A stretch of DNA of 64,000 nucleotides from Sporosarcina beigongshangi (GCF_016820535.1 NZ_JADHDY010000004.1:62001-126000); one strand, 5' to 3'; shown: positions 43,494-52,295, counted from the stretch's first letter. Translations and numbers: made by a program. Notes: a model not told the origin generated them from the sequence alone.

Positions 43494-43735
43494 TTTTGTC
43501 TGCACCGCACCCTTTGCGGGCCTGCTTCAGTTCGAACATTGCAACAAAATCAACAAATTACGGACATTTTTCGGGCGTCCCACGCCCCAAATGGGCTTCC
43601 GGGTCGCCCCAAAGTCCGGTTTTTGGGCTGCAAAAGTCCACTTTTGCGTTTTGTGTTAAGTGAGATTTGGCGGAAGATGCACGTCTTGTGTTCACATCTT
43701 GACTACAAGGGCCCCTGTGATGCACGCTACTACCC
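43494..43735 (+). promoter_or_regulatory. Upstream region of the ROK gene
   Basis: This AT-richer stretch, in a 306-bp space without a gene, holds two possible signals. TTGTGTTAA near 43652 also occurs near 45028 in front of the sugar-binding protein gene and could be part of a ROK operator. TTGACT near 43699 could be a -35. No ribosome binding site precedes the ROK ATG. Confidence 0.35.
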
Positions 43736-44929
43736 ATGAGCAATTCACCCAATGCACCAGCCGCCGCCACCCCCAAGCCAGGGTCGCAGTCTGCGCTGCG
43801 GCAGCGCAATGAGCAACTGATCGTTGCGTCGTTGCGTGAAAATGGTGCCCTGACGCAAGCCGAGCTGGCCCGGGCCACCGGCTTGTCGACCGCCACGATT
43901 TCAAACATCGTCAAGTCGATGTGCTCCAGCGGCCTTGCAACCACCGAGCCCACCACCAGTTCGGGCCGCCGGGCACTGGCCGTTTCACTGCTGGAGACGC
44001 CGGAAGTGGCAGCCGGGATCGACTTTGGCCGCAGCCATGTGCGCATCATTTTGGCCAGCCCCGGATTCGCCGTGAAGGCGGAAAAGTTTGTCCACCTTCC
44101 CGTGGGGCACCTGGCGAGGGAGAGCATCGCCACGGCCGCGGCCATGTTGGAGGGGCTGCTGGTCGAATCGGGCATCAGCCGCAGCCAGGTCACGGGCGCG
44201 GGGGTGGGCGTCCCCGGGCCCATCGACCACCGCACCGGCACGGTGATCCGCGGCGCCATCCTGCCGGAGTGGGTGGGCGTGGACATTGTTTCACAGCTCG
44301 AGAAGGCCCTCCGGATGCCTGTCTTTGCCGACAACGACGCCAACCTCGGCGCCCTCGCGCAGGTCACCTGGTCCGAGCACCGCACCGTGCGGGATCTCAT
44401 GTTCCTGAAGATCGGCAGCGGCATCGGGGCCGGACTGATCCTCAACGGTTCCCCGTACTACGGGCACACCGGCATCACGGGCGAAATCGGGCACGCGCCC
44501 ATCTTTGACCAGGGGCTCGTGTGCCGCTGCGGGAACAGGGGCTGCCTGGAAACCGTGGCGTCCACAGCGGTCATGATCGAGCTCCTCAGCCGCGGCGAAC
44601 CCGCAACCTTGAGCGTTGCCGATGTCATCGACCGCGCCTTGTCCGGCGACGCGGCCACACTGAGGGTCATTGACGACGCCGGCATGGCCGTGGGCAAGGC
44701 GGTGGCCAACGTGGCCAACATGATCAACCCGGAGATCATTGTGGTTGGCGGCCCACTGGCCCCCCTGGGCGAAACGTTGCTGGCCCCCATCCGCCGCGGC
44801 TTGGTGCGCCACGCCGTCCCAGCCGTCGGCGAGGGGACACAGGTGGCCATGTCGTCACTGGGTGACCGGGCAGAGGCGCTCGGCGCCATCTCCCTGGCCC
44901 TGAGCCACAGCCGCCACTGGCCCCGGTAG
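43736..44929 (+). CDS. ROK-family transcriptional regulator
   Basis: A sugar-responsive repressor of 397 residues. The N-terminal winged helix-turn-helix is near 25-85 (LRENGALTQAELARATGLST, ATISNIVKSM). The sugar-kinase-like ROK domain has the phosphate/sugar block GAGVGVPGPIDH near 155, FADNDANLGALAQV near 195-208, and the zinc motif CRCGNRGCLE near 262-271. It lies upstream of a sugar ABC importer on the same strand and is its obvious regulator. It is separated from the binding-protein gene by 209 bp containing a promoter. Confidence 0.92.
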   Translation: MSNSPNAPAAATPKPGSQSALRQRNEQLIVASLRENGALTQAELARATGLSTATISNIVKSMCSSGLATTEPTTSSGRRALAVSLLETPEVAAGIDFGRSHVRIILASPGFAVKAEKFVHLPVGHLARESIATAAAMLEGLLVESGISRSQVTGAGVGVPGPIDHRTGTVIRGAILPEWVGVDIVSQLEKALRMPVFADNDANLGALAQVTWSEHRTVRDLMFLKIGSGIGAGLILNGSPYYGHTGITGEIGHAPIFDQGLVCRCGNRGCLETVASTAVMIELLSRGEPATLSVADVIDRALSGDAATLRVIDDAGMAVGKAVANVANMINPEIIVVGGPLAPLGETLLAPIRRGLVRHAVPAVGEGTQVAMSSLGDRAEALGAISLALSHSRHWPR

Positions 44930-45040
44930 CCAGGCGGCACGTGGGGTGCCGGCCGCGGCAAGATACCTTGAATTGCGCCGTTGAATGCGCACCCGGGACC
45001 CGTTGACCGCACACCGTTACCATTCCGTTGTGTTAAATAG

Positions 45041-45069
45041 TTGACGACAAAGAGTGATGCAGGTAACTT
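45041..45069 (+). promoter_or_regulatory. Promoter of the sugar ABC importer
   Basis: TTGACG (45041-45046) and TAACTT (45064-45069) are exactly 17 nt apart, 70 nt before the binding-protein ATG. TTGTGTTAAATAG just upstream, shared in part with the ROK upstream region, may be the regulator site. Confidence 0.65.
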
Positions 45070-45138
45070 TTGGAGGGCGGACATTTCGTGTGGACGCCCC
45101 GATCATCATTTTCGAACAATTATTTACGGAGGAACAAT

Positions 45139-46431
45139 ATGCGACGTCGTCTATCGTTGCTTGCCGGTGTTGCAGTGCTGGGTCTGACCCTGGCTGGCTG
45201 CGGCGGAGGCGGCGACAGCACTGCCAGTGACACCACGAACCCGAAGGATGCCACCGGCAAGGTCGGCGTCTTCACGTGGTGGGCCGACGGTTCAGAGAAG
45301 GCCGGCCTTGACGCCCTTGTCGGCGTGTTCAACAAGGACTTCCCGAACTTGACGTTCGACAACCTTGCCGTCGCCGGCGGTGCCGGTTCCCAGGCCAAGA
45401 GCGTCCTGGCCGCACAGCTGAAGGCAGGCAACCCGCCGGATTCCTTCCAGGCCCACGCAGGCGCCGAACTCCAGGACTACATCGATGCAGACCAGATCGA
45501 GGACCTGAGCGGCTTCTACAAGGACAACGACCTCACCTCGCAGTTCCCCAAGGACCTGATCGATCGCCTCACCGTTGACGGCAAGATCTACTCGGTCCCC
45601 TCCAACATCCACCGCGCCAACGTGGTGTGGGCCAATGTTGAGGTGCTGAAGAAGGCCGGCCTGGATCCGACCAAGCCCGCCACCGACCTTGACGGCTGGT
45701 TCGCCGACATGGACAAGATCAAGGCCTCCGGCACCATCCCGCTGGCCGTTGCCGGCTCCTGGACCCAGGTCCAGCTGTTCGAAAACATCTTGCTGTCCAG
45801 CCTTGGCTCCGACGGCTACAACGGCCTGTGGGACGGCAAGACCGACTGGAAGAGCGCCGAGGTCACCACTGCGATCGAGGCCTACAAGAAGGCCCTGTCG
45901 TACACCAACACCGACCGCGACTCGCTGAGCGACTGGGCCCCGGCCACGCAGCTCGTCGAAGACGGCGCCGCAGCCTACAACGTCATGGGTGACTGGGCCG
46001 AGGCCAAGTTCGAGCAGGACGGCAAGAAGTCCGGCACGGACTACACCTACTTCGCCACCCCCGGCACGCAGGGCGTCTTCGACTTCCTGGCCGACTCCTT
46101 CACCCTCCCCAAGGGTGCACCGAACCCGGGGGGCGCAAAGGCTTGGCTGACCACCATTGGCTCGGCTGAAGGCCAGACCGCGTTCAACAAGGTCAAGGGC
46201 TCCATTCCGGCCAACACCACGGCTGACACCTCGGACTTCTCCGAGTACCAGAAGAGCGCCATCAAGGACTTCGGCCAGGACAAGATCGTCTCCTCCCTCG
46301 CACACGGTGCAGCAGTGCCGGTTGCGTGGCTGAACGACCTCTCCACCGCTGTCAGCAAGTTCGGTGGCGACCAGGACGTGGCGGGCCTGCAGGACTCTGC
46401 AGCATCCATCGCGGCGAAGTTCGCCAAGTAA
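45139..46431 (+). CDS. Sugar-binding lipoprotein of an ABC importer
   Basis: Extracytoplasmic binding protein of 430 residues. ATG 45139 follows GGAGGAACAAT. The lipoprotein signal is MRRRLSLLAG...LAGC, with Cys near 20 and then a Gly/Ser/Asp linker. Family 1 solute-binding fold: VFTWWADGSEKAGLDAL near 43-59, an AQLKAGNPPDSFQAHAG block near 93-109, the hinge-region SNIHRANVVWANVEVL near 155-170, and VMGDWAEAKFEQDG near 280. These blocks resemble glucose/mannose-type binding proteins (GtsA and Thermus GlcE type), so a hexose ligand is likely but inferred. Confidence 0.9.
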   Translation: MRRRLSLLAGVAVLGLTLAGCGGGGDSTASDTTNPKDATGKVGVFTWWADGSEKAGLDALVGVFNKDFPNLTFDNLAVAGGAGSQAKSVLAAQLKAGNPPDSFQAHAGAELQDYIDADQIEDLSGFYKDNDLTSQFPKDLIDRLTVDGKIYSVPSNIHRANVVWANVEVLKKAGLDPTKPATDLDGWFADMDKIKASGTIPLAVAGSWTQVQLFENILLSSLGSDGYNGLWDGKTDWKSAEVTTAIEAYKKALSYTNTDRDSLSDWAPATQLVEDGAAAYNVMGDWAEAKFEQDGKKSGTDYTYFATPGTQGVFDFLADSFTLPKGAPNPGGAKAWLTTIGSAEGQTAFNKVKGSIPANTTADTSDFSEYQKSAIKDFGQDKIVSSLAHGAAVPVAWLNDLSTAVSKFGGDQDVAGLQDSAASIAAKFAK

Positions 46432-46520
46432 TAATTTCGCAAGGGTTGGGGCGGCCGTGACATTCATGTTGCGCCGCCCCAAGCCATGCGCCCCCAATCT
46501 TCTTCGGAGGGAGGCAAACT

Positions 46521-47426
46521 GTGTTAAAGCGCGCTAAAACATGGGGCCCCGGCGTACTGCTGCTGGCACCCACCATCATTCTGGTTGGCGTCTTCGTCTA
46601 CTGGCTCATCATTGAAAACTTCCGGGTCAGCCTCACCAACCAGCACACGGCCAGGCCCAGCAACAAGTATGTCGGCTTTGAGAACTACAGCAATCTCTTG
46701 GCCGACCCCAATTTCCAGCACTCGCTGTGGAACCTGCTGATTCTGACCATCGTCTTCCTGGGCGGCACCCTGCTCTTCGGCTTCCTGTGGGCCTGGCTCC
46801 TGGAACAGCCGTCGAAGGGTGAGGGCTTCTTCCGCTCCGTGTACCTGTTCCCCATGTCCGTCTCCTTCATCGCCTCCGGTGTTGTCTGGCGCTGGCTGCT
46901 CTCCAGCCTGCAGACCTCCCAGCCCGGCGGCGAACGCACCACCGGCCTGAACCGGCTGCTGGACAGCGTGGGCCTGGGCTTCATGCAAAACGACTGGTGG
47001 TCCAACCCCACCTGGGGCATCGCCGCCATTGCCGTCCCCGCCATCTGGCAGCTCTCCGGCTACGTCATGGCCCTGTTCCTCGCCGGTTTCCGCGGCATCC
47101 CGGACGAGCTGCGCGAAGCTGCGCGGATCGACGGCTGCACCGAATGGAAGCTGTACCGGCACGTGATCTTCCCCCAGCTGAGCCCCGTCATGCTCTCCGC
47201 GATCATCATCATCGGCCATATGTCGCTGAAGCTGTTCGACCTCATCCGCGCCATCGTCCCGGACGCCAACACCTATGACGTGCAGGTTCCCGCAACAATG
47301 ATGTGGGTCAAGTACATCGGCAGCGACTACGCCGATGCCGCCGCGATCGGCATGATCCTGCTGGTCCTCGTCGCAGTGGTCGTCATCCCCTACCTCATGT
47401 ACACCTCACGAGCGGAGAAGCGCTGA
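46521..47426 (+). CDS. Sugar ABC transporter permease 1 (MalF type)
   Basis: Inner-membrane permease of 301 residues, six helices. The EAA loop that docks the ATPase is EAARIDGCTEWKLYRHVIFPQL near 195-216. It starts at GTG 46521 with GGAGGGAGG upstream and overlaps the next gene by one base. No ATPase gene is in this cluster; importers of this kind in actinobacteria commonly share an MsiK-type ATPase encoded elsewhere. Confidence 0.92.
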   Translation: MLKRAKTWGPGVLLLAPTIILVGVFVYWLIIENFRVSLTNQHTARPSNKYVGFENYSNLLADPNFQHSLWNLLILTIVFLGGTLLFGFLWAWLLEQPSKGEGFFRSVYLFPMSVSFIASGVVWRWLLSSLQTSQPGGERTTGLNRLLDSVGLGFMQNDWWSNPTWGIAAIAVPAIWQLSGYVMALFLAGFRGIPDELREAARIDGCTEWKLYRHVIFPQLSPVMLSAIIIIGHMSLKLFDLIRAIVPDANTYDVQVPATMMWVKYIGSDYADAAAIGMILLVLVAVVVIPYLMYTSRAEKR

Positions 47427-48319
47427 TGTCCACCGCCACAGTGAACAACAAGAAACGCCTGCGGTCCGCGCAGGACATGAAGTCCGACTCCAAGCGGACC
47501 ACCAAGCGGCGCATCAACCGGACCCTGAAGTACGCGGTCCTGATCTTCTTCGTGATCATAATCCTGCTGCCGGCCTACGTACTCTTCATCACCAGCTTCA
47601 AGGGGACCGCCGACGCCGACCCCTCTCGCGCCTGGCTGCTCCCGCAGGTCTGGGAGACCGGCGGATGGTCCAAGGCTTGGGCCACCCTGGCGCCGTCGCT
47701 GGGCCGCACCGTGGTCCTGGTGGTGCCCTCCGCACTGGTCTCGGCCTTCCTGGGCTCGATCAACGGCTATGTGCTCTCCAAATGGCGCTTCCCGGGTGCG
47801 AACATCGTCTTCACGCTGATCCTTTTCGGCATGTTCATCCCGTACCAGGCCGTCATGATCCCGCTGACCCAGCTCGTGAGCAACCTCGGCATTCCCCAGG
47901 GCATCCCGTCGCTGATGCTGCTGCACATCGTCTACGGCCTGCCGATCTGTACGCTGATCTTCCGCAACTACTACGCGTCGGTCCCCGATGAGCTCATCGA
48001 GGCCGCCCGCATGGACGGCGCCGGCATCCTGCGCACCTACGGCTCGGTCATCTTCCCCGTCTCGGCCCCCGGGTTCGTCGTGGTCCTGATCTGGCAGTTC
48101 ACCTCCGCCTGGAACGACTACCTCTTCGCCGCGTTCTTCTCCTCGGGCCGCAACGGCCCGGTCACGATCGCGCTGTCCTTCCTCGCCGGCGGCCAGCTCA
48201 CCGACTACGCCGCCTCCATGGCCGGCGCACTCATCGCCTCCGTCCCCACACTCATTGTCTACATCCTGTTGGGCAAGTACTTTGTGGGCGGCCTGATGAG
48301 CGGTTCCGTCAAGGGCTAG
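47426..48319 (+). CDS. Sugar ABC transporter permease 2 (MalG type)
   Basis: Second permease, 297 residues. A basic cytoplasmic N-terminus (1-33) precedes six helices. The EAA loop is EAARMDGAGILRTYGSVIFPV near 192-212. The ATG overlaps the TGA of permease 1 by one base, showing coupled translation. Last gene of the importer; a terminator hairpin follows. Confidence 0.92.
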   Translation: MSTATVNNKKRLRSAQDMKSDSKRTTKRRINRTLKYAVLIFFVIIILLPAYVLFITSFKGTADADPSRAWLLPQVWETGGWSKAWATLAPSLGRTVVLVVPSALVSAFLGSINGYVLSKWRFPGANIVFTLILFGMFIPYQAVMIPLTQLVSNLGIPQGIPSLMLLHIVYGLPICTLIFRNYYASVPDELIEAARMDGAGILRTYGSVIFPVSAPGFVVVLIWQFTSAWNDYLFAAFFSSGRNGPVTIALSFLAGGQLTDYAASMAGALIASVPTLIVYILLGKYFVGGLMSGSVKG

Positions 48320-48347
48320 CACCTCCTCCCAAGGCGGGCCAACCGCC

Positions 48348-48397
48348 GAAGGCCCTGCCCGCCGTCGTACTTCTTTACGACGGCGGACGGGGCCTTC
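48348..48397 (+). terminator. Terminator of the sugar importer operon
   Basis: GAAGGCCCTGCCCGCCGTCGTA pairs with TACGACGGCGGACGGGGCCTTC apart from one mispaired position, around a 6-nt loop. It lies 28 nt after the stop and contains the ACGACGGCGG core. Confidence 0.8.
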
Positions 48398-48541
48398 CGC
48401 GTCTCCGGCACCGCCCAACCCACTCCCCCTCCAGACGCCCGATCATGTCCGGGTCAATCGCGGCAGACGTTCCGTCAGCTTTCGGTGCCGTCGGCGGACG
48501 AAAGAGTTCCTGCGCTTAATTTTCCCGAAACACAGAGTTGA

Positions 48542-48547
48542 TAACCT
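48542..48547 (+). promoter_or_regulatory. Leaderless -10 box of the GNAT gene
   Basis: TAACCT ends 7 nt before the ATG at 48555, with no ribosome binding site between. Confidence 0.5.
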
Positions 48548-48554
48548 TTCGCCC

Positions 48555-49025
48555 ATGAGGCTGACCATTCACCCTGCAGACTTCGGAGATCCCGCCTTGG
48601 AGTTCTTTTTGGAAGCACACCTCGCAGACATGGCACCGCACTCGCCAGTGGAGTCCCAGCACGCCCTGGACCTGGCTGCGCTCCGGCAGCCCACAGTCCG
48701 GCTCTGGGTGGCTCGCAGCGAACAGCGGATAGCGGGGAGCTGTGCGTTGGCGGTGCTGGCGCCGGGACACGAGGAGCTAAAGAGCATGCGCACCGACCCG
48801 GGATTCCGCGGTCAGGGGGTGGCAACGCGGCTGCTCCGCCATGCGATGGCCAGCGCCAAGGCACGCCAGGTGGCGCGCATCTCCCTTGAGACCGGAGCCA
48901 TGGAATTCTTCTCACCTGCAAGGGCCCTGTACGCCAAGCATGGTTTTGAACCGTGTCAGCCCTTCGGGTCCTACCTCGAGGATCCCAACAGCGTGTATAT
49001 GACCCGTGCCGTTGAATTGCCCTGA
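48555..49025 (+). CDS. GNAT-family N-acetyltransferase
   Basis: An acetyl-CoA-dependent transferase of 156 residues. The acetyl-CoA pyrophosphate loop is RGQGVATRLL near 88-97, after the beta-strand ELKSMRTDPGF. A later FFSPARALYAKHGFEPC near 120-136 is the motif B region. It resembles YsnE-like acetyltransferases; the substrate is unknown. It stands alone on the plus strand. Confidence 0.88.
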   Translation: MRLTIHPADFGDPALEFFLEAHLADMAPHSPVESQHALDLAALRQPTVRLWVARSEQRIAGSCALAVLAPGHEELKSMRTDPGFRGQGVATRLLRHAMASAKARQVARISLETGAMEFFSPARALYAKHGFEPCQPFGSYLEDPNSVYMTRAVELP

Positions 49026-49104
49026 ATTCCCGACGGCTGCCAGTGTCGGCGGCCAGCATTCGTGGGCCCGCGCAGGCTGGTGCCAGCGGCACGCACCCTG
49101 AAGG

Positions 49105-49150
49105 TGATGCGGCGTCAGCGAAAAGCGGCGATTATGTGATGCGGCGTCAG
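49105..49150. repeat. TGATGCGGCGTCAG repeat pair, 32-bp spacing
   Basis: TGATGCGGCGTCAG occurs at 49105-49118 and again at 49137-49150, exactly 32 bp apart, in the space between two convergent genes. The same spacing and a related core recur at 60792-60907. Confidence 0.8.
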
Positions 49151-49173
49151 AAGTGAAAGGTGCGTTGGCGACG

Positions 49174-49425
49174 TCAGCTGTCGGGGTCGCGCCTCTTGGG
49201 CCGGGTGTAGATGACAAGCACGGCGACGAGGGCGGTGCCGGCAGAAAGCTGCAGCAGGATCCGGCCCCAGGCCATGGCGGTGTTGAAGGCATCGGAGCCG
49301 TGCACAGTGCCAAACCAGGCGACAGCGGTGGCCGCCGCCCCTGCCAGCAGCAGCGCGGCCACGATGAAGACCAGTACCCGGCGGCCGTTGCCGGTGCGGT
49401 GCCAGATGCTTCTCATGAAGGTCAT
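49174..49425 (-). CDS. Small two-helix membrane protein
   Basis: An 83-residue protein, not recognised. After a short basic start (MTFMRSIWHRTGNGRR) it has hydrophobic segments near 17-39 and 53-73 and a basic tail, TRPKRRDPDS. The ATG overlaps the stop of the DNA alkylation repair gene by ATGA, so it is translated downstream of that protein. That tight coupling is the main evidence that it is real. Confidence 0.75.
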   Translation of the reverse strand: MTFMRSIWHRTGNGRRVLVFIVAALLLAGAAATAVAWFGTVHGSDAFNTAMAWGRILLQLSAGTALVAVLVIYTRPKRRDPDS

Positions 49426-50108
49426 GGATTTTCCCGGCGCCTGACAATCTCGGTGATCCAGATCGGCGCAAACGGGGAGGTGCAGTTGGGCGGCGTCGGG
49501 TAGTCCTTCAGCACTTCCAGGCGTTCGCCGATGTCCAGGGCGCGGGCGCGCAGCTCCGGATTCTCGATGCCGATCTGCGCGAGCGCGTTGTTCATGGCCC
49601 ATTGCAGGCGGTCGGGGGCGTCCTTCATCCGGGCTTCGATGGTGTCCAGCAGGCCGGGAAGGTCCAGTCCCTCCGGTTTCTTCACGATGCGTTCGCTTGT
49701 CAGCGCCCAGCCGGACGCAGCCACCACGGGGTCCGGATCGGCAAACCATGCCTGGCGCAATTCCTCGGCGTGGGCGCTCTTCTTCACCACGTAGTTCACG
49801 AACCAGTCGTTGACCTTGGGAACCGTCCCCTGCCGCAGCATGGTGTCCAGCTCCACGGCCGTGAACTCCTTGGGCCGGCAGATGAGCAGCGAGAGCAGCC
49901 TGGCTGCGGTGTCGCCGGTGTCCCACAGTTCCCTGGAAAGGGCCTGCTGGGTCTTGACGCGTTTGGCCACGGCCCGCAATTTGCCAAGGTTCACCCCGTG
50001 GTCGTCGCCGTGCTTTTCGTTCACGGCCCGTGCCCGCGGGTCCTCGAGGGCGGCAAGCTCCGCCATCAACCCCGCCACCGTTTCCACGGTTCCTGCTGTC
50101 GCTGCCAT
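49422..50108 (-). CDS. DNA alkylation repair protein (AlkD-like HEAT fold)
   Basis: A member of the DNA alkylation repair/HEAT-repeat family, 228 residues. Such proteins excise or flip N-alkylated purines. The sequence is a string of helical pairs. VNEKHGDDHGVNLGKLRAVAK near 31-51 and VNDWFVNYVVKK near 105-116 are typical of the subgroup. ATG 50108 is preceded by AGGAGG with 7 nt spacing; a longer frame to 50159 is less likely. The catalytic Trp/Asp/Arg of AlkD cannot be assigned with confidence. Coupled to the small membrane protein gene. Confidence 0.82.
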   Translation of the reverse strand: MAATAGTVETVAGLMAELAALEDPRARAVNEKHGDDHGVNLGKLRAVAKRVKTQQALSRELWDTGDTAARLLSLLICRPKEFTAVELDTMLRQGTVPKVNDWFVNYVVKKSAHAEELRQAWFADPDPVVAASGWALTSERIVKKPEGLDLPGLLDTIEARMKDAPDRLQWAMNNALAQIGIENPELRARALDIGERLEVLKDYPTPPNCTSPFAPIWITEIVRRRENP

Positions 50109-50253
50109 CGTGCGGCCTCCTGTTTCACTGGTTGATCCAAGCCTACTGACATGCGGCATGTTTCTGCGCTGTCCGGAGCATCATTTGGCACGCCCAAAGG
50201 CGGGTATTTCGCGGCTCCAGACAGCGCACAAGCTGCGCTGTCCGTGCGGCTGG

Positions 50254-51351
50254 CTACAGATCCGTCCGGGCGTCGTTCCAGTAGCTCACGCCCATCTGGC
50301 GGCGGGCGTCGTCGAACAGTTCCATGATGGCCAGCGAATCATCCAGAGGCATGGTGGAACTCTCGGTCAGGCATGCCTGGACGCAGCGGGTAACCTCGCG
50401 CAGCTGGTAGGTGTAGCCGCTTCCGGGGTGCTCGAACGTCTCCACGCGTTCGCTGTCCCAGCCCACCGAGATGCGCAGCCCCTTGGGGTTGTTCACCGAA
50501 CCGACGGTCTCGATGAATCCCTTGCTGCCAGCGACCGACGCCGTGCGGGGGCCCTGCGCACCCAGGTAGCTGATGAGCTGGGCCTGCGCACCGGAAGGGT
50601 AGCTGAGGGTGAGGACGTTCTGGGCGTCCACACCCAGCGGTGTCAGCTCGGCAGCGGCGTGCAGCGCCGACGGGGCACCCAAGGTCCCCCACGCCCACAG
50701 GAGCGGGTAGACGCTAATGTCCAGCAGCGCCCCGCCACCGTCGGCCGGCGCCCAGATCCGGGCGGTGTCATCTGCCGGAGCCGGGAAGCCCAGATCGGCC
50801 CGAACCCACTTGACCTCGCCGATCTCCCCGGACGCCACGATCTCCAGGGCCCGCTGGAACCCGGGGACGAACCTTGCCCACACGGCCTCCATCAGGAACA
50901 GCTTCTTCTCCCGTGCGAGGTCGATCAGGACCCGCGCCTCCGCAGCCGTGATGGTCAGCGCCTTTTCGCACAGCACGTGTTTTCCGTGCTCCAGCGCCGC
51001 CTTGGCAATGTCAAAGTGCTGGGCGTGCGGGGTGGCGACATACACAACGTCCACGTCAGGGTCAGCCACGAGCTGCAGGTAGCCGGCGGATCCGGAGCCG
51101 TCCGGGCCGCCGTCGTAATAGTGCCTGGCGAAGCCGAATTCCCCGGCGAATGCTGCTGCGCTCCTTTCGCTGCGGGAGCTCACGGCCAGGAGCTCGGCAT
51201 CCTCCAGCAGGGCCAGGTCGGCCGTGACGGTGCGGGCGATCCCGCCGGTTGCCACCACGCCCCAGCGGAGGGTGGCGCCGCTTGCGGCAAGGGTTTCGGG
51301 GTTGAAAGTGTCGTACCAGTCGGGCCGGCCGACGAATCGTTGGATGCTCAT
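50254..51351 (-). CDS. Gfo/Idh/MocA family oxidoreductase
   Basis: An NAD(P)-dependent sugar or polyol dehydrogenase-like enzyme of 365 residues. The Rossmann fold is at 28-50 (LRWGVVATGGIARTVTADL) and the catalytic-lysine motif CEKALT near 125-130, preceded by VYVATPHAQH. The C-terminal alpha/beta domain contains a DISVYPLLWAWG stretch with the position equivalent to the active-site His or Tyr. ATG 51351 has CAGAAT 6 nt upstream and no ribosome binding site. It stands alone; the substrate is unknown. Confidence 0.9.
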   Translation of the reverse strand: MSIQRFVGRPDWYDTFNPETLAASGATLRWGVVATGGIARTVTADLALLEDAELLAVSSRSERSAAAFAGEFGFARHYYDGGPDGSGSAGYLQLVADPDVDVVYVATPHAQHFDIAKAALEHGKHVLCEKALTITAAEARVLIDLAREKKLFLMEAVWARFVPGFQRALEIVASGEIGEVKWVRADLGFPAPADDTARIWAPADGGGALLDISVYPLLWAWGTLGAPSALHAAAELTPLGVDAQNVLTLSYPSGAQAQLISYLGAQGPRTASVAGSKGFIETVGSVNNPKGLRISVGWDSERVETFEHPGSGYTYQLREVTRCVQACLTESSTMPLDDSLAIMELFDDARRQMGVSYWNDARTDL

Positions 51352-51450
51352 GCCGCAATTCTGCCAGCTTGCCCGCCGCCGCGCCGCGTGTGACCCGGCC
51401 GGGAAATTGGGGCCGGCCCCGTTTGCTGATAGAGGGTTGCGGAAAACAGC

Positions 51451-51473
51451 CCGGAAGGTGATAGAGCGTTGGG
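51451..51473. repeat. GGAAGGTGATAGAGCG motif beside the liv terminator
   Basis: CCGGAAGGTGATAGAGCGTT here closely matches CCGGAAGGTGACAGAGCGTC at 12243, which also adjoins an ACGACGGCGG hairpin. A shorter relative, TGCTGATAGAGGGTTG, lies just before at 51424. Dispersed repeat of unknown role. Confidence 0.6.
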
Positions 51474-51499
51474 TGGGGGTGGCGGGGGAAAAGCGCCGG

Positions 51500-51557
51500 A
51501 GGCACGACGGCGGGAGGACGCCTTTTCGCTGAAAGGTGGCCTCCCGCCGTCGTGCCT
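51500..51557 (-). terminator. Terminator of the liv operon
   Basis: AGGCACGACGGCGGGAGG pairs perfectly (18 bp) with its complement at 51540-51557, with a partly paired CGCCTTTTCGCTGAAAGG interior. It lies 24 nt beyond the livF stop. A homologous hairpin with the same interior lies at 60927-60967. Confidence 0.8.
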
Positions 51558-51581
51558 CATGCCGGCCGCAGCCGGGGCGCG

Positions 51582-52295
51582 CTACCCCACGCCGAGATAG
51601 GCCTCCTTGATGGCCGGGTTGGCCAGCAGTTCCTTGCCAGTGCCGCTGTGGGTGATGGCCCCGGTTTCAAGGACGAAGGCGCGGTGGGCCCGGGCGAGGG
51701 CCTGGTTGGCGTTCTGTTCCACGAGCAGCACCGTGGTGCCTTGGCCGTTGATCTCGGTGACGATCTTGAAGATCTGCCGAATGAACTGCGGCGCCAGGCC
51801 CATGGAAGGCTCGTCGAGGAGCAACAGCTTGGGCCGCGACATGAGGGCGCGGCCGATGGCCAGCATCTGCTGCTCACCGCCGCTCATGGTGCCGCCAAAC
51901 TGCTTCTCGCGCTCCTTCAGCCGCGGAAACAGGGTGAAGACCCGTTCCAGGTCCTCCGGCACGCCGGTGCGGTCCTTGCGGCCAAACGTGCCCATGTCCA
52001 GGTTTTCCAGAACCGTCATGGCCGGGAAGATGCCGCGGCCCTCGGGTGCCTGGGAGATGCCCTGGACCACGCGGATGTGCGCCTTCATCTTGGTGATGTC
52101 CTCGCCCATGAACTTGATGGATCCGGCGGAGGGGTTCAGGAGCCCGGAGATGGTCTTCATGGTGGTGGTCTTGCCGGCGCCGTTGGCCCCGATGAGGGAG
52201 ACAATTTCGCCTTCCTCCACCGTGAACGACATGTCGTGGATGGCCTGGATCCGGCCGTAGTGGACGGAAATATTGTTCAGCTCAAGCAAAGTCAT
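51582..52295 (-). CDS. livF: Branched-chain amino acid ABC transporter ATPase LivF
   Basis: One of two ATPases of the Liv importer, 237 residues. Walker A is GANGAGKTT near 36-44, the signature MSGGEQQMLAIGRALM near 138-153, and Walker B LLLLDEPSMGL near 158-168. Its start overlaps livG by 14 nt. Last gene of livKHMGF. Confidence 0.94.
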   Translation of the reverse strand: MTLLELNNISVHYGRIQAIHDMSFTVEEGEIVSLIGANGAGKTTTMKTISGLLNPSAGSIKFMGEDITKMKAHIRVVQGISQAPEGRGIFPAMTVLENLDMGTFGRKDRTGVPEDLERVFTLFPRLKEREKQFGGTMSGGEQQMLAIGRALMSRPKLLLLDEPSMGLAPQFIRQIFKIVTEINGQGTTVLLVEQNANQALARAHRAFVLETGAITHSGTGKELLANPAIKEAYLGVG

